Of a stretch of 64,000 nucleotides of DNA, positions 8,027-18,748 are shown piece by piece. The notes under the pieces were generated by a model that saw only the letters and a list, made by a program, of their open reading frames with translations, was not told where the DNA came from and ran no database searches. The position numbers and the translations under genes are program-made. Where the stretch lies: NCBI GenBank assembly GCA_902494875.1, contig CABUUO010000002.1:124001-188000 (forward strand), given 5' to 3'. Origin of the DNA: an uncultured Pseudomonadota bacterium (GTDB taxonomy: Bacteria > Pseudomonadota > Alphaproteobacteria > RF32 > CAG-239). Within the stretch, counting starts at the first letter, position 1. Every line of letters begins with the position of its first letter.

Positions 8027-8566
8027 ATGATGAAACCATTCAAATCTGGACTGGCAGTCATGCGCGCGCAGCCGCCGCATATCGGACATTTGAAACTTAT
8101 CGGGCGAATGCTGGACGAATGCGAAAAAATCATCATTATCTTAGGATCGGTACAGGAACAGGGCACGGACAGAAATCCATACAGCTACATTCAGCGCAAG
8201 CAGATGCTGCAAAAAATTTATGAAAATACCGCCGAGCAGGAACGCATTAAAATTCTCGGCATTTTTGACATCAACAATCCAACCGAATGGGCCGACTTTG
8301 TCCTGGATTTCATCAAAGAGGCCGCACCGGAAACCGAAAAACCGGATGTATATTATGCCGGCAGCGAATATGACGCGCAATGGTTCCGCAAGTCTTTCCG
8401 CCACATTCGGATAGAAAACCGCATTGATTATGATTTTCCCTACGTCTCCGGTTCCATGGTGCGGGATATGATTAAAATCGGCGATCAGCGCTGGCATAAT
8501 TTTGTGCCGCAAGCTATCCACAGTATGATTGAAGAATTGTCGCAAGCTAAAAAAGGAATGAAATAA
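8027..8566 (+). CDS. Nicotinamide-nucleotide adenylyltransferase, NadM-like
   Basis: Cytidylyltransferase-like nucleotidyltransferase of 179 residues. The ATP-binding motif is PPHIGH (His18-His21), and the C-terminal VSGSMVRDMI corresponds to the ISGTxIR-type signature. The general pattern matches the NadM branch (short NMN adenylyltransferases best known from archaea) better than NadD. It overlaps nadE by one base, so the two genes form a two-step unit making NAD. AGGAGG at 8019-8024 precedes the start; two successive ATGs (8027, 8030) are possible. Confidence 0.78.
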   Translation: MMKPFKSGLAVMRAQPPHIGHLKLIGRMLDECEKIIIILGSVQEQGTDRNPYSYIQRKQMLQKIYENTAEQERIKILGIFDINNPTEWADFVLDFIKEAAPETEKPDVYYAGSEYDAQWFRKSFRHIRIENRIDYDFPYVSGSMVRDMIKIGDQRWHNFVPQAIHSMIEELSQAKKGMK

Positions 8567-9345
8567 TGCAAAAAATATGGGACAAACTTGTAAACGGATT
8601 AAAAAAATATTGCGATGACAACGGTTTTACAGACGTGTGTCTGGGCTTGTCCGGCGGTTTGGATTCAGCAGTCTGCGCAGTTTTGGCCGCAGACGCCTTG
8701 GGCGGAAAACACGTTCATGCCCTGATGATGAAAACGCGTTACACATCGCAATTAAGCCTTAAAATTGCGACGGAAATTGCCACAGACAACCGTCTGGATT
8801 TCAAGGAAGCCGACATTCAGCCGACAATCGACGCGCAAAAGGCCTTTTTGGCGAACCTGTTCGGCGAAGAACCGCGGAATATTGTTCTGGAAAACCTGCA
8901 AGCCCGGGAACGAGGCAAAATACTGATGGCGCTTTCCAATCAATACAATTATCTGGTGCTGGCCTGCGGCAACAAATCCGAAGCCGCCATGGGGTATTGC
9001 ACGCTCTACGGGGACACCTGCGGCGGTCTGGCGCCGATTGCGGGTCTTTACAAATCCGAAATTTTTGAACTGGCCAAATGGCGCAACAGCTTGAGCAAAG
9101 CCATGCCGGCAGAAGTAATTTCCCGTGCGCCGAGCGCAGAACTTGCCGCCGGACAGAAAGACGAAGACAGTCTGCCGCCTTACGGTCTGCTGGATAAAAT
9201 TTTAAGGCTTCATATCGAAGGAGGGCAGAGCGCGGCGGAAATCGCGGCGGAAGGTTATGATGCGGTTACGGTCGAACAAGTGATAAAAAGATATAAGAGC
9301 CAGGCATTCAAGCGTCTGCAGCTGCCTCCGGCGCTGAAACTTTGA
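8566..9345 (+). CDS. nadE: NAD synthetase, ammonia-type (synthetase domain only)
   Basis: Amidates deamido-NAD to NAD using ATP. 259 residues with the PP-loop LGLSGGLDSAVCA near residue 28 and the family motifs ACGNKSEAAMGY and APIAGLYKSEIF. There is no N-terminal nitrilase/glutaminase domain, so it should use free ammonia or a separate source. It is coupled to the NadM-like gene by a one-base overlap. The product tail RYKSQAFKRLQLPP is characteristic of NadE. A terminator follows within 70 bases. Confidence 0.93.
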   Translation: MQKIWDKLVNGLKKYCDDNGFTDVCLGLSGGLDSAVCAVLAADALGGKHVHALMMKTRYTSQLSLKIATEIATDNRLDFKEADIQPTIDAQKAFLANLFGEEPRNIVLENLQARERGKILMALSNQYNYLVLACGNKSEAAMGYCTLYGDTCGGLAPIAGLYKSEIFELAKWRNSLSKAMPAEVISRAPSAELAAGQKDEDSLPPYGLLDKILRLHIEGGQSAAEIAAEGYDAVTVEQVIKRYKSQAFKRLQLPPALKL

Positions 9346-9412
9346 TTTGACGTCCGCATTGTCAACAAATAAATTCGCGGGTAAAAAATATTTTTCGTGC
9401 TGATTAACAGAT

Positions 9413-9458
9413 AAAAATATCTCCGAAAAACAAATGTGCTTTTCGGAGATATTTTTTT
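9413..9458. terminator. Bidirectional terminator between nadE and gyrB
   Basis: AAATATCTCCGAAAA pairs with TTTTCGGAGATATTT around a ~10-base loop; the arms are flanked by A and T runs. The genes on either side converge on it. Confidence 0.82.
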
Positions 9459-9466
9459 ATGAATAT

Positions 9467-12019
<2,553 letters not shown>

Positions 12020-12132
12020 TTAACAATGTTTTTGCCCAATCGAGGCCACATTGTTTGGACAAAAATATTTTATAGACAAAACAAGCCGGATGTGTTAGTC
12101 TGAAACAAAGTTTAAACAACAGGAAACAAAAG

Positions 12133-15100
12133 ATGAAAAATAAAATATATCTGGATTTTGAAGACGGACTAGACGCAAAATATAAACGGTGGGCCGAAGA
12201 AGCCATACATGATTTTATCTTACTGTTTCCGGAATATGAAGACCAGTTTGAGGTCGGAAAAGGCAATCTGTCCCTTCATGACTATAACACTCTTGTTACC
12301 GTCGCACGACAAAATAAGGACAATAACCCGAATTTTGATTTAGCCGGCTTTGCAAAACAATTTGAGCAGCGCAGCGACGGAAGTTATCTGGTATCCGTAA
12401 ACAAACAAGCCGCTTTAGCCACCAGCAACGGTGTTCTCGACATAGAAAAATGGTCACAGCTGCAGTCGGAAGCCTTGGGCGGCAAATATGTGCCGGCGGG
12501 TCCGACGTTTGTTTCTATTTTGAAAGCCCCGGCTGCCGGAAACATCCGCGGCATATCCATCGGCAGCAGTATCGGAATTTCGGCGGGAACTATTGCGGCA
12601 CTCGGCTTGCAAGGCGCCGAATTAAAAAACTATTTCAAAGATATCATTATGCACGAACTCGGACACCGTTTTAACGCGACGCACGAAGGACGAAAAAACG
12701 TGGTCGAAAATCTGGGAACGCATTGCACCGACGCCGATTGTCTGATGTATGAATATGCTTATATGCCGAATAATTCGGCGCGCCGGCGCGGCAAAGACAA
12801 TCCTTTCTGCAGCGAATGCATGGCATCAATGCGCGAGTATATGCAAAACGTCATGAAATTTGAGCGCAGCAAGGAACAATCATCCGTCAACCACCTGCAA
12901 GCCGTTGACATCCGCAGTCTGCCGCTGTTTAAGGATATCAGCGAAGGCGAGTTAATCGCCCTTGACAACTATATGCGTATTCTTGAAGAAAACAACATTC
13001 AAAGATCTCCGCAAGAACAACTTTTGGATATGATAAGCATTTTTGCTTCGGCCCGCGGCGGACACAACCTTTCCTCAGACAAAGAAGATAATGTTATCGG
13101 CGAAGACAAGTTTTTGCTGGCAACAGCCAAAACAGACTGGAACGACGCGGCGCAGCTTTCCTTTTTGCAGGGAAAAATCTATTCATTCAAAAGATACATT
13201 TCTTACCAACCGCCATTTAAAATCGAAGACATGGAAAATCCGACGCCAGCGGTTGAGGCGGTTGAAAAGGCACAACTCAATCAGGGCAACCTGGCCAGAG
13301 TCTCCGACGAGGGTTATTGGATCCGCAAATACGGCCAGGGTTATTTTGACAACGTCAAGGCCAATCCGCAAAAAGAACTCCATCGCTTTATCTTAAATAT
13401 CAATCCCAGCGAAGACCTGTTTCAAAAACTTGATGATTTTGCAGTTAAATTCGGCTGCCAATACAAGTTTCCGCATTTGCTTTCCTGGAACGGCCGCATT
13501 GATCCGGTCGTCATTTACACTTCTGACGACCGAATTGCCGAACAGCAAAAAGAATTGGTAAAAATTGCCGCGCCTTATGTCCGCCGCGAAAGAATGACCA
13601 ACGGGCTGGACGGCACCCGAATTGCCGACGGCATTTTCATGGCCAAGGAACGCGACAAGTCTGACATTCTGGCTCTGGCGCAAAAAGCCGAACCCAGACT
13701 TCCAAAACTGGCAGCAAAACTGCGGCAGGAAGCTCAGGATTTGAGAACTCATCCGCTTAGTTTGGGAGAATTTCTGGCTTATGAAGCCATTGTTGCCAAT
13801 ATTAATTCCGTTCCTTCGCAAAACCATATCGTTTCCTTGCCTGAATTTAATTTTGAAAATCCGGGAAGACGCGAGATTTTTTATATTTACAATTGCCTCA
13901 AAAAGCAAAATACACTCATGGCCCAAAAGCTGGACGATCTGTGTGACAAACATAATTCAGACTGGCCCCAAATAGCCTCCGATCCTCAGTTCAAACAGAT
14001 AAAGGCCGAATTTGAAAAAACACAGCCGCAGAAAAAGCCGGACGGCAAAATCACATATTTGTCTGATATTAACCAGACAGAGGCTGATTTTTTGCAAAGT
14101 TATGATAACTATCTGCAAAAAAATCATATTAAACGAGATAAGGACAGTATCTTTTTTGATAAAATGTTTTTATTGGCACAAATGCGACGAAATTTTAATT
14201 ATAGCAACACTTACAACGACAGGTACATAATCTCCGGCAAATATGATTTTACAAGCACGGTTCAGATGGATTGGAAAAAACCGCAGAGTTTTAAGAGCTT
14301 ACGAATAGCAATGTATGAAGCAAAAAAGTATGTCTGTTATGATACCGAACTGTTTGACAAGACCAGACCGGCTACCAAGAATCCCGACGGCTCTATCCCG
14401 CCTTATGCGGTAGGCGGCCAGACGGTTAAAGGTGACGAATTGGCAAAAGTTTTGATTGACAGTAAAGAAATGGAGGTTAAGGCAGATCTGTTGTCGGAAC
14501 AATGGATTTATCGGATCCCTTATAATCGCGGTAAGGATGATTTTGTAAAAAAACCGATTGTCGAACGGTTTGCCGTTAATGCTCTGCCTGATAAGGATTT
14601 AATCAAAAAACTTGATGATTTTGCCAAAAAATATAAGGTTTATTATAAAACAGCCACACCGGGAGATTGGCATAAACGTAATGATTCTGTGGTTATCTAC
14701 TGCAGCCAGCCGCAAACACCGGAAATGGTTGATGAACTGAAAAACATTGTCAGTCCCTATATTCGTAAGAGTAAACCCAACCGCATGAACGATTTGGACG
14801 GCACTTTGATTGCTGACGGACTGGTGACGGCCAAAGAACCAAACAGAGATAATCTTAAATCTTTGTTTGATGAGATGAAAACCGTTCATCCGCAAATGGC
14901 AATGGCTCTTAAAAACGACATTGCCGCAAATATTACAGAACATCCTTACAATCCGCTCAGTTTGGGACAGGCTGAGGCTTACCGACTAATGTTGACGGCC
15001 TATAAAAACTTCAAAAATGCAGAACAAGAAAATGTTCACATCAGCAATGAACCGTTGAGCGAAACCGCTCAGGACAAAAGCTTCAAAAAAGCACTGCGCG

Positions 15101-15567
15101 AAGTTTTTCAACCGGCGGCTCAAAAAGAAGGCTCGACTTATGTTGAAGACATCAAAGCCCAAAACTATCAGGCGCGAATCGAACATGCCGACGGAAGCGT
15201 CGATCATATCGAAGCTTCAAGCGCCGTCAACATATCGCTGACATCGGCAGACAAAGACGGCAACCCACAGGTACCCGGCATGGAAAGATTCCGCAATATC
15301 GTCGAATATGCCCAAAAGCAGAACCGAGCCGTTACGTTCGGCGACATTCGTTCTCCCGAATTTAAGGCGCGGCTGATGATTGCGTGTCTGGAGGCCAATC
15401 CTCCGGTCAAAATGAAAGGCGCTCCGGCCACGGACAAGACCTTTGTCGACAGTCTGAGCGACGATTTGAAAAAACAGCTGCACCGAGCCATGCTTGCCGC
15501 CAAACGCCGGCAACAGCCGCAGAAACAAACACCGATTAAACCGCAGACTAAACAGGGCGGAAGATAA
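12133..15567 (+). CDS. 1144-residue protein: archaemetzincin-like zinc site plus tandem duplicated region
   Basis: I do not recognise the whole protein. Residues 174-184 read HELGHRFNATH, a metzincin-spaced zinc site with Asn for the usual Gly. Then HC at 197-198, C203, M205, C226 and C229 give C-x4-C-x-M-x20-C-x2-C, close to the archaemetzincin pattern, with a 13-residue insert after the third His. Residues ~297-560 and ~675-955 look like two diverged copies of one unit: KLDDFA at 432/826, an IDPVVIY/NDSVVIY strand, an LDGTxIADG motif and PLSLG near 541/941. The last ~150 residues are basic. There is no signal peptide or membrane segment. AGGA precedes the ATG. It stands alone between gyrB (divergent) and polA (convergent). 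Protease activity is inferred from the motif only. Confidence 0.72.
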   Translation: MKNKIYLDFEDGLDAKYKRWAEEAIHDFILLFPEYEDQFEVGKGNLSLHDYNTLVTVARQNKDNNPNFDLAGFAKQFEQRSDGSYLVSVNKQAALATSNGVLDIEKWSQLQSEALGGKYVPAGPTFVSILKAPAAGNIRGISIGSSIGISAGTIAALGLQGAELKNYFKDIIMHELGHRFNATHEGRKNVVENLGTHCTDADCLMYEYAYMPNNSARRRGKDNPFCSECMASMREYMQNVMKFERSKEQSSVNHLQAVDIRSLPLFKDISEGELIALDNYMRILEENNIQRSPQEQLLDMISIFASARGGHNLSSDKEDNVIGEDKFLLATAKTDWNDAAQLSFLQGKIYSFKRYISYQPPFKIEDMENPTPAVEAVEKAQLNQGNLARVSDEGYWIRKYGQGYFDNVKANPQKELHRFILNINPSEDLFQKLDDFAVKFGCQYKFPHLLSWNGRIDPVVIYTSDDRIAEQQKELVKIAAPYVRRERMTNGLDGTRIADGIFMAKERDKSDILALAQKAEPRLPKLAAKLRQEAQDLRTHPLSLGEFLAYEAIVANINSVPSQNHIVSLPEFNFENPGRREIFYIYNCLKKQNTLMAQKLDDLCDKHNSDWPQIASDPQFKQIKAEFEKTQPQKKPDGKITYLSDINQTEADFLQSYDNYLQKNHIKRDKDSIFFDKMFLLAQMRRNFNYSNTYNDRYIISGKYDFTSTVQMDWKKPQSFKSLRIAMYEAKKYVCYDTELFDKTRPATKNPDGSIPPYAVGGQTVKGDELAKVLIDSKEMEVKADLLSEQWIYRIPYNRGKDDFVKKPIVERFAVNALPDKDLIKKLDDFAKKYKVYYKTATPGDWHKRNDSVVIYCSQPQTPEMVDELKNIVSPYIRKSKPNRMNDLDGTLIADGLVTAKEPNRDNLKSLFDEMKTVHPQMAMALKNDIAANITEHPYNPLSLGQAEAYRLMLTAYKNFKNAEQENVHISNEPLSETAQDKSFKKALREVFQPAAQKEGSTYVEDIKAQNYQARIEHADGSVDHIEASSAVNISLTSADKDGNPQVPGMERFRNIVEYAQKQNRAVTFGDIRSPEFKARLMIACLEANPPVKMKGAPATDKTFVDSLSDDLKKQLHRAMLAAKRRQQPQKQTPIKPQTKQGGR

Positions 15568-15572
15568 GTCCT

Positions 15573-15604
15573 AAAAAAACTCCCTTGTTTCAAGGGAGTT
15601 TTTT
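15573..15604. terminator. Terminator between the 1144-residue protein gene and polA
   Basis: AACTCCCTT and AAGGGAGTT form a 9-base stem around GTTTC, with an A run before and a T run after, so it can act on both convergent genes. Confidence 0.82.
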
Positions 15605-15610
15605 ACCAGT

Positions 15611-18385
15611 TCAGTGCGCCTGAGTCCAGTTGTCTCCGACCCCGACTTCCGCAATGAACGGAACGGATAAATCAACTACGTTTTCCATGGTTCGTTTAAT
15701 CAGTTTCGAAACTTCTTCAACCTCGTTTTCCGGCGCTTCAAAAACCAGTTCGTCATGTACCTGCAACAACATTTTTGTTTGCCAGCCGCCCTGCTCCAGT
15801 TCATTTTGAACCGCAATCATGGCGCGTTTGATAATATCGGCGGCACCACCCTGAATCGGCGCGTTAATCGCCGCACGCTCGGCATTGGCAACTATGCGCT
15901 TGTTCTGATCATTAATGCCCATGACCGAACATTTGCGGCCGAACGGAGTAACGACATAACCATGCCGGTGTGCAAAAAGAATAGTGTCATCCATATATTT
16001 CTTAATTTCCGGCATTTGCGCAAAATAAGCGTCAATGTAGCGCTTGGCTTCATCGCTGCTGACATCTATCTGTTTGGCCAGCCCATATTGCGAAATGCCG
16101 TAGACAATGCCGAAGTTAATGGCTTTGGCATGGCGGCGCATATTGGCGTCAACCTCCTCATAAGGCACGCCGAAAACTTTTGCCGCGGTGGCCGCATGAA
16201 TGTCTATTCCCTGTTCAAAAGCGTGCTTCAGCCCTTTGACATCTGCAACGGAAGCCAGCAAACGCAATTCGACCTGAGAATAGTCAGAAGCGATAATCTT
16301 GCAGCCGGGACCGGCTATGAAACATTCGCGGATTTTCCGGCCTTCGTCGCTACGGATGGGAATGTTCTGCAGGTTCGGGTTAGATGAGGCCAAACGCCCG
16401 GTATTGGCCACCACTTGCGAAAAGGTCGTATGAACGCGATTGTTTTTATCAAGCAGTCCCAACAGGGCATCGGAATAAGTCGATTTTAATTTGCTGATCC
16501 CGCGCCAATCGAGAATTTTGGCGGCCAAAAGATTGCCGTCGGAAGCCAGGTTTTCCAAAACGTCTGCGCCTGTTTGCCAAGCGCCGGTCGGGGTCTTTTT
16601 GCCTTTGGCGCCGAGTTTGCCGAACAAAATTTCGCCAATCTGCTTGGGCGAGCCGATGTTAAATTCTTCGCCGGCAAGTTGGTAGATTTCCCGTTCAAAG
16701 GTTTTGAGCTTGGTTTCAAACTCTTTGCTGAGGTTAATCAACCCCGGCGCGTCTACCATAATGCCGTTTTGTTCCATCCGCTTCAGAATACTTATCAGCG
16801 GACGGTCAAAATCTTCATAAACCGAAACCATTTTTTCATTGACAAGACGCGGTTTCAGAACATTGTAAAGACGCAGCGTGACATCCGCGTCTTCAGCAGC
16901 ATAATCCAGCGCCTTGTCCAGCGGAACCAGGTCAAAGGAAATTTTATCCTTGCCGCTGCCGCAGACATCTTCATAATGAATCGTTTTATAATCCAAAAAT
17001 AATTGCGCCAGTTCGTCCATTCCGTGGCCGTGTTCGGAACTGTCCAAATCATAAGACAACACCGCCGTGTCTTCAACCGGGCCAAAAGGCGCGTCCGAAC
17101 CGATAACCTGAGCAAAAAAGTGCATATCAAACTTAATGTTATGACCGATTTTCAAGACAGACGGATCAGCCATCAGCGGTGCCAGATAACGAGCAACGGT
17201 TTCAAAGGAAAGTTGGGGAATTTCTTCTGCGGCCGGCGCTGCAAACAAATCCATATTTTTACCGGCCGGCGCAGATCGGTGACGCAGCGGCACATAACAG
17301 GCTGTCCCCTCTTCAACCGCCATGGAAAAACCGACGATTTCGTCAAAAGACGGGTTGAGACCGTTGGTTTCGGTGTCAAAAGCAAAATAACCGCGTTCTT
17401 TTATCATTTCCGCCCATTTTTTTAAACTTGGTTCGTCCAAAACCAGTTCATAGCGTTTTTCAACAGGTTTAAATACGGCGTTCACATCCTTATTTTCATC
17501 ACAATCCGCCATTGTTGAACAGCGTTCTTCCACCCAGCGCTGCAAACGGGGTTTAAGGCTTTTGAAACCGTATTTGTCAACAAAGGCTTCCAACGTGTCA
17601 AAAGACGGGCGGCGACAGTGATAATCTTCAATATCATGTTCAACCGGAACGTCGTTTTTCAGCGTGACCAGCTGCAAAGATATTCTGGCATTGTCAATAT
17701 TGGCCAGCAGGGTCTCGCGGCGTTTGTTCTGCTTGATTTCGGCAGCGCGGGTCAGTACACCCTCCAACGAACCGAACTCTTCAATCAGTTGAGCGGCGGT
17801 TTTCAAACCGATGCCGGGAACGCCCGGAACATTGTCGATGCTGTCGCCAGCCAGCGCCTGAACGTCAACGACCTTATCGGGATAGACGCCGAACTTTTCC
17901 TTGACGTCTTCCGGCGAGAAAAACTTGTCCTTCATGGGATCGTAAAAAGTGACGCCGGGGCGGATGAGCTGCATCAAGTCCTTGTCCGCGGAAACCACCA
18001 CTGCCTCATAGCCCTTTTCCAGCGCTTTGGCCGCATAAGTAGCGATCAGATCGTCGGCTTCAAAGCCTTCCATTTCCAACTGGTTGAGATTCAGGGCCGA
18101 AACAGCTTCGCGGATAATCGGAAACTGGGGAATCAGTTCTTCGGAAATTTCGCGGCGGGTACCTTTGTAATCCGGAAAAATATCGTTACGGTAGTTTTGG
18201 CGTTTGGCATCAAACAGCACCAGGCAATAATCACAGTCGATTTCTTTGGTCAGACGTAAAAACATATTGGTAAAGCCGTAAACGGCATTGACCGGGACAC
18301 CCTCCGGAGACGTCATGGGCGGAAGCCCGTAAAAGGCACGAAAAATATAGCCGGAACCATCGACAAGGCAGACTTTTTTGGTCAT
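15611..18385 (-). CDS. polA: DNA polymerase I
   Basis: 924 residues, full length. The N-terminal 5' nuclease domain begins VCLVDGSGYIFRAFYGLPP, with EGFEADDLIATYA and the HhH VPGVPGIGLKTAAQL. The 3'-5' exonuclease domain is intact, with acidic site FAFDTETNGLNP and later HNIKFDMHF and YAAEDADVTLRL. Polymerase motifs A (ASDYSQVELRLLA), B (RRHAKAINFGIVYG) and C (LLQVHDELVFEAP) are present. A TTTAAATACGGCGT variant of the origin-region 14-mer sits at 17468-17481 inside this gene. Confidence 0.96.
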   Translation of the reverse strand: MTKKVCLVDGSGYIFRAFYGLPPMTSPEGVPVNAVYGFTNMFLRLTKEIDCDYCLVLFDAKRQNYRNDIFPDYKGTRREISEELIPQFPIIREAVSALNLNQLEMEGFEADDLIATYAAKALEKGYEAVVVSADKDLMQLIRPGVTFYDPMKDKFFSPEDVKEKFGVYPDKVVDVQALAGDSIDNVPGVPGIGLKTAAQLIEEFGSLEGVLTRAAEIKQNKRRETLLANIDNARISLQLVTLKNDVPVEHDIEDYHCRRPSFDTLEAFVDKYGFKSLKPRLQRWVEERCSTMADCDENKDVNAVFKPVEKRYELVLDEPSLKKWAEMIKERGYFAFDTETNGLNPSFDEIVGFSMAVEEGTACYVPLRHRSAPAGKNMDLFAAPAAEEIPQLSFETVARYLAPLMADPSVLKIGHNIKFDMHFFAQVIGSDAPFGPVEDTAVLSYDLDSSEHGHGMDELAQLFLDYKTIHYEDVCGSGKDKISFDLVPLDKALDYAAEDADVTLRLYNVLKPRLVNEKMVSVYEDFDRPLISILKRMEQNGIMVDAPGLINLSKEFETKLKTFEREIYQLAGEEFNIGSPKQIGEILFGKLGAKGKKTPTGAWQTGADVLENLASDGNLLAAKILDWRGISKLKSTYSDALLGLLDKNNRVHTTFSQVVANTGRLASSNPNLQNIPIRSDEGRKIRECFIAGPGCKIIASDYSQVELRLLASVADVKGLKHAFEQGIDIHAATAAKVFGVPYEEVDANMRRHAKAINFGIVYGISQYGLAKQIDVSSDEAKRYIDAYFAQMPEIKKYMDDTILFAHRHGYVVTPFGRKCSVMGINDQNKRIVANAERAAINAPIQGGAADIIKRAMIAVQNELEQGGWQTKMLLQVHDELVFEAPENEVEEVSKLIKRTMENVVDLSVPFIAEVGVGDNWTQAH

Positions 18386-18458
18386 AAGCGCTCACTTTTC
18401 AAGAAATTGAATCAATGAAAGAAATATAGCACTTCAACAAACGAATTAAAGCAAAAAA

Positions 18459-18659
18459 TTATTCGCCGATGGATAAAAAGAAAGACCGTTCAAGATTGTC
18501 CACGGCGCAGACATCGGTTTTGTAGACGTCTTCATAGTCTTCCACATACTGCGTCAGCGCCCTTGCGACCAGTTCATTGAAACTTTGACCATTTTTCTTG
18601 GCAATTTTAGCGATTTTCTTTTGCAAATCGGCATTTATTGAAACGGAAACATCGGTCAT
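18459..18659 (-). CDS. Ribbon-helix-helix DNA-binding protein, orphan
   Basis: 66 residues: one short N-terminal strand (TDVSVSINADLQKKI) followed by two helices (AKKNGQSFNELVARALTQYVED), the pattern of CopG/RHH dimeric repressors and of many antitoxins. The C-terminal tail is acidic and could hold a partner-binding segment. No toxin-like gene is adjacent: polA is downstream and a divergent PBP1A gene is upstream. It is therefore either a solitary regulator or an antitoxin relic. Autoregulation would be typical but no operator was identified. Confidence 0.7.
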   Translation of the reverse strand: MTDVSVSINADLQKKIAKIAKKNGQSFNELVARALTQYVEDYEDVYKTDVCAVDNLERSFFLSIGE

Positions 18660-18748
18660 AAAATCTTCCTTAACGATTGTGTGCTATGTAATGAACATTG
18701 TTTTAAAATATTTTGCGAATCGGCGCAAGAGTCAAAAAGGCGGGAATC

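Noticed and set aside
18713..18748. TTG start for PBP1A
   Set aside because: The GTG at 18749 has a better-placed ribosome site; the TTG adds residues without family support.
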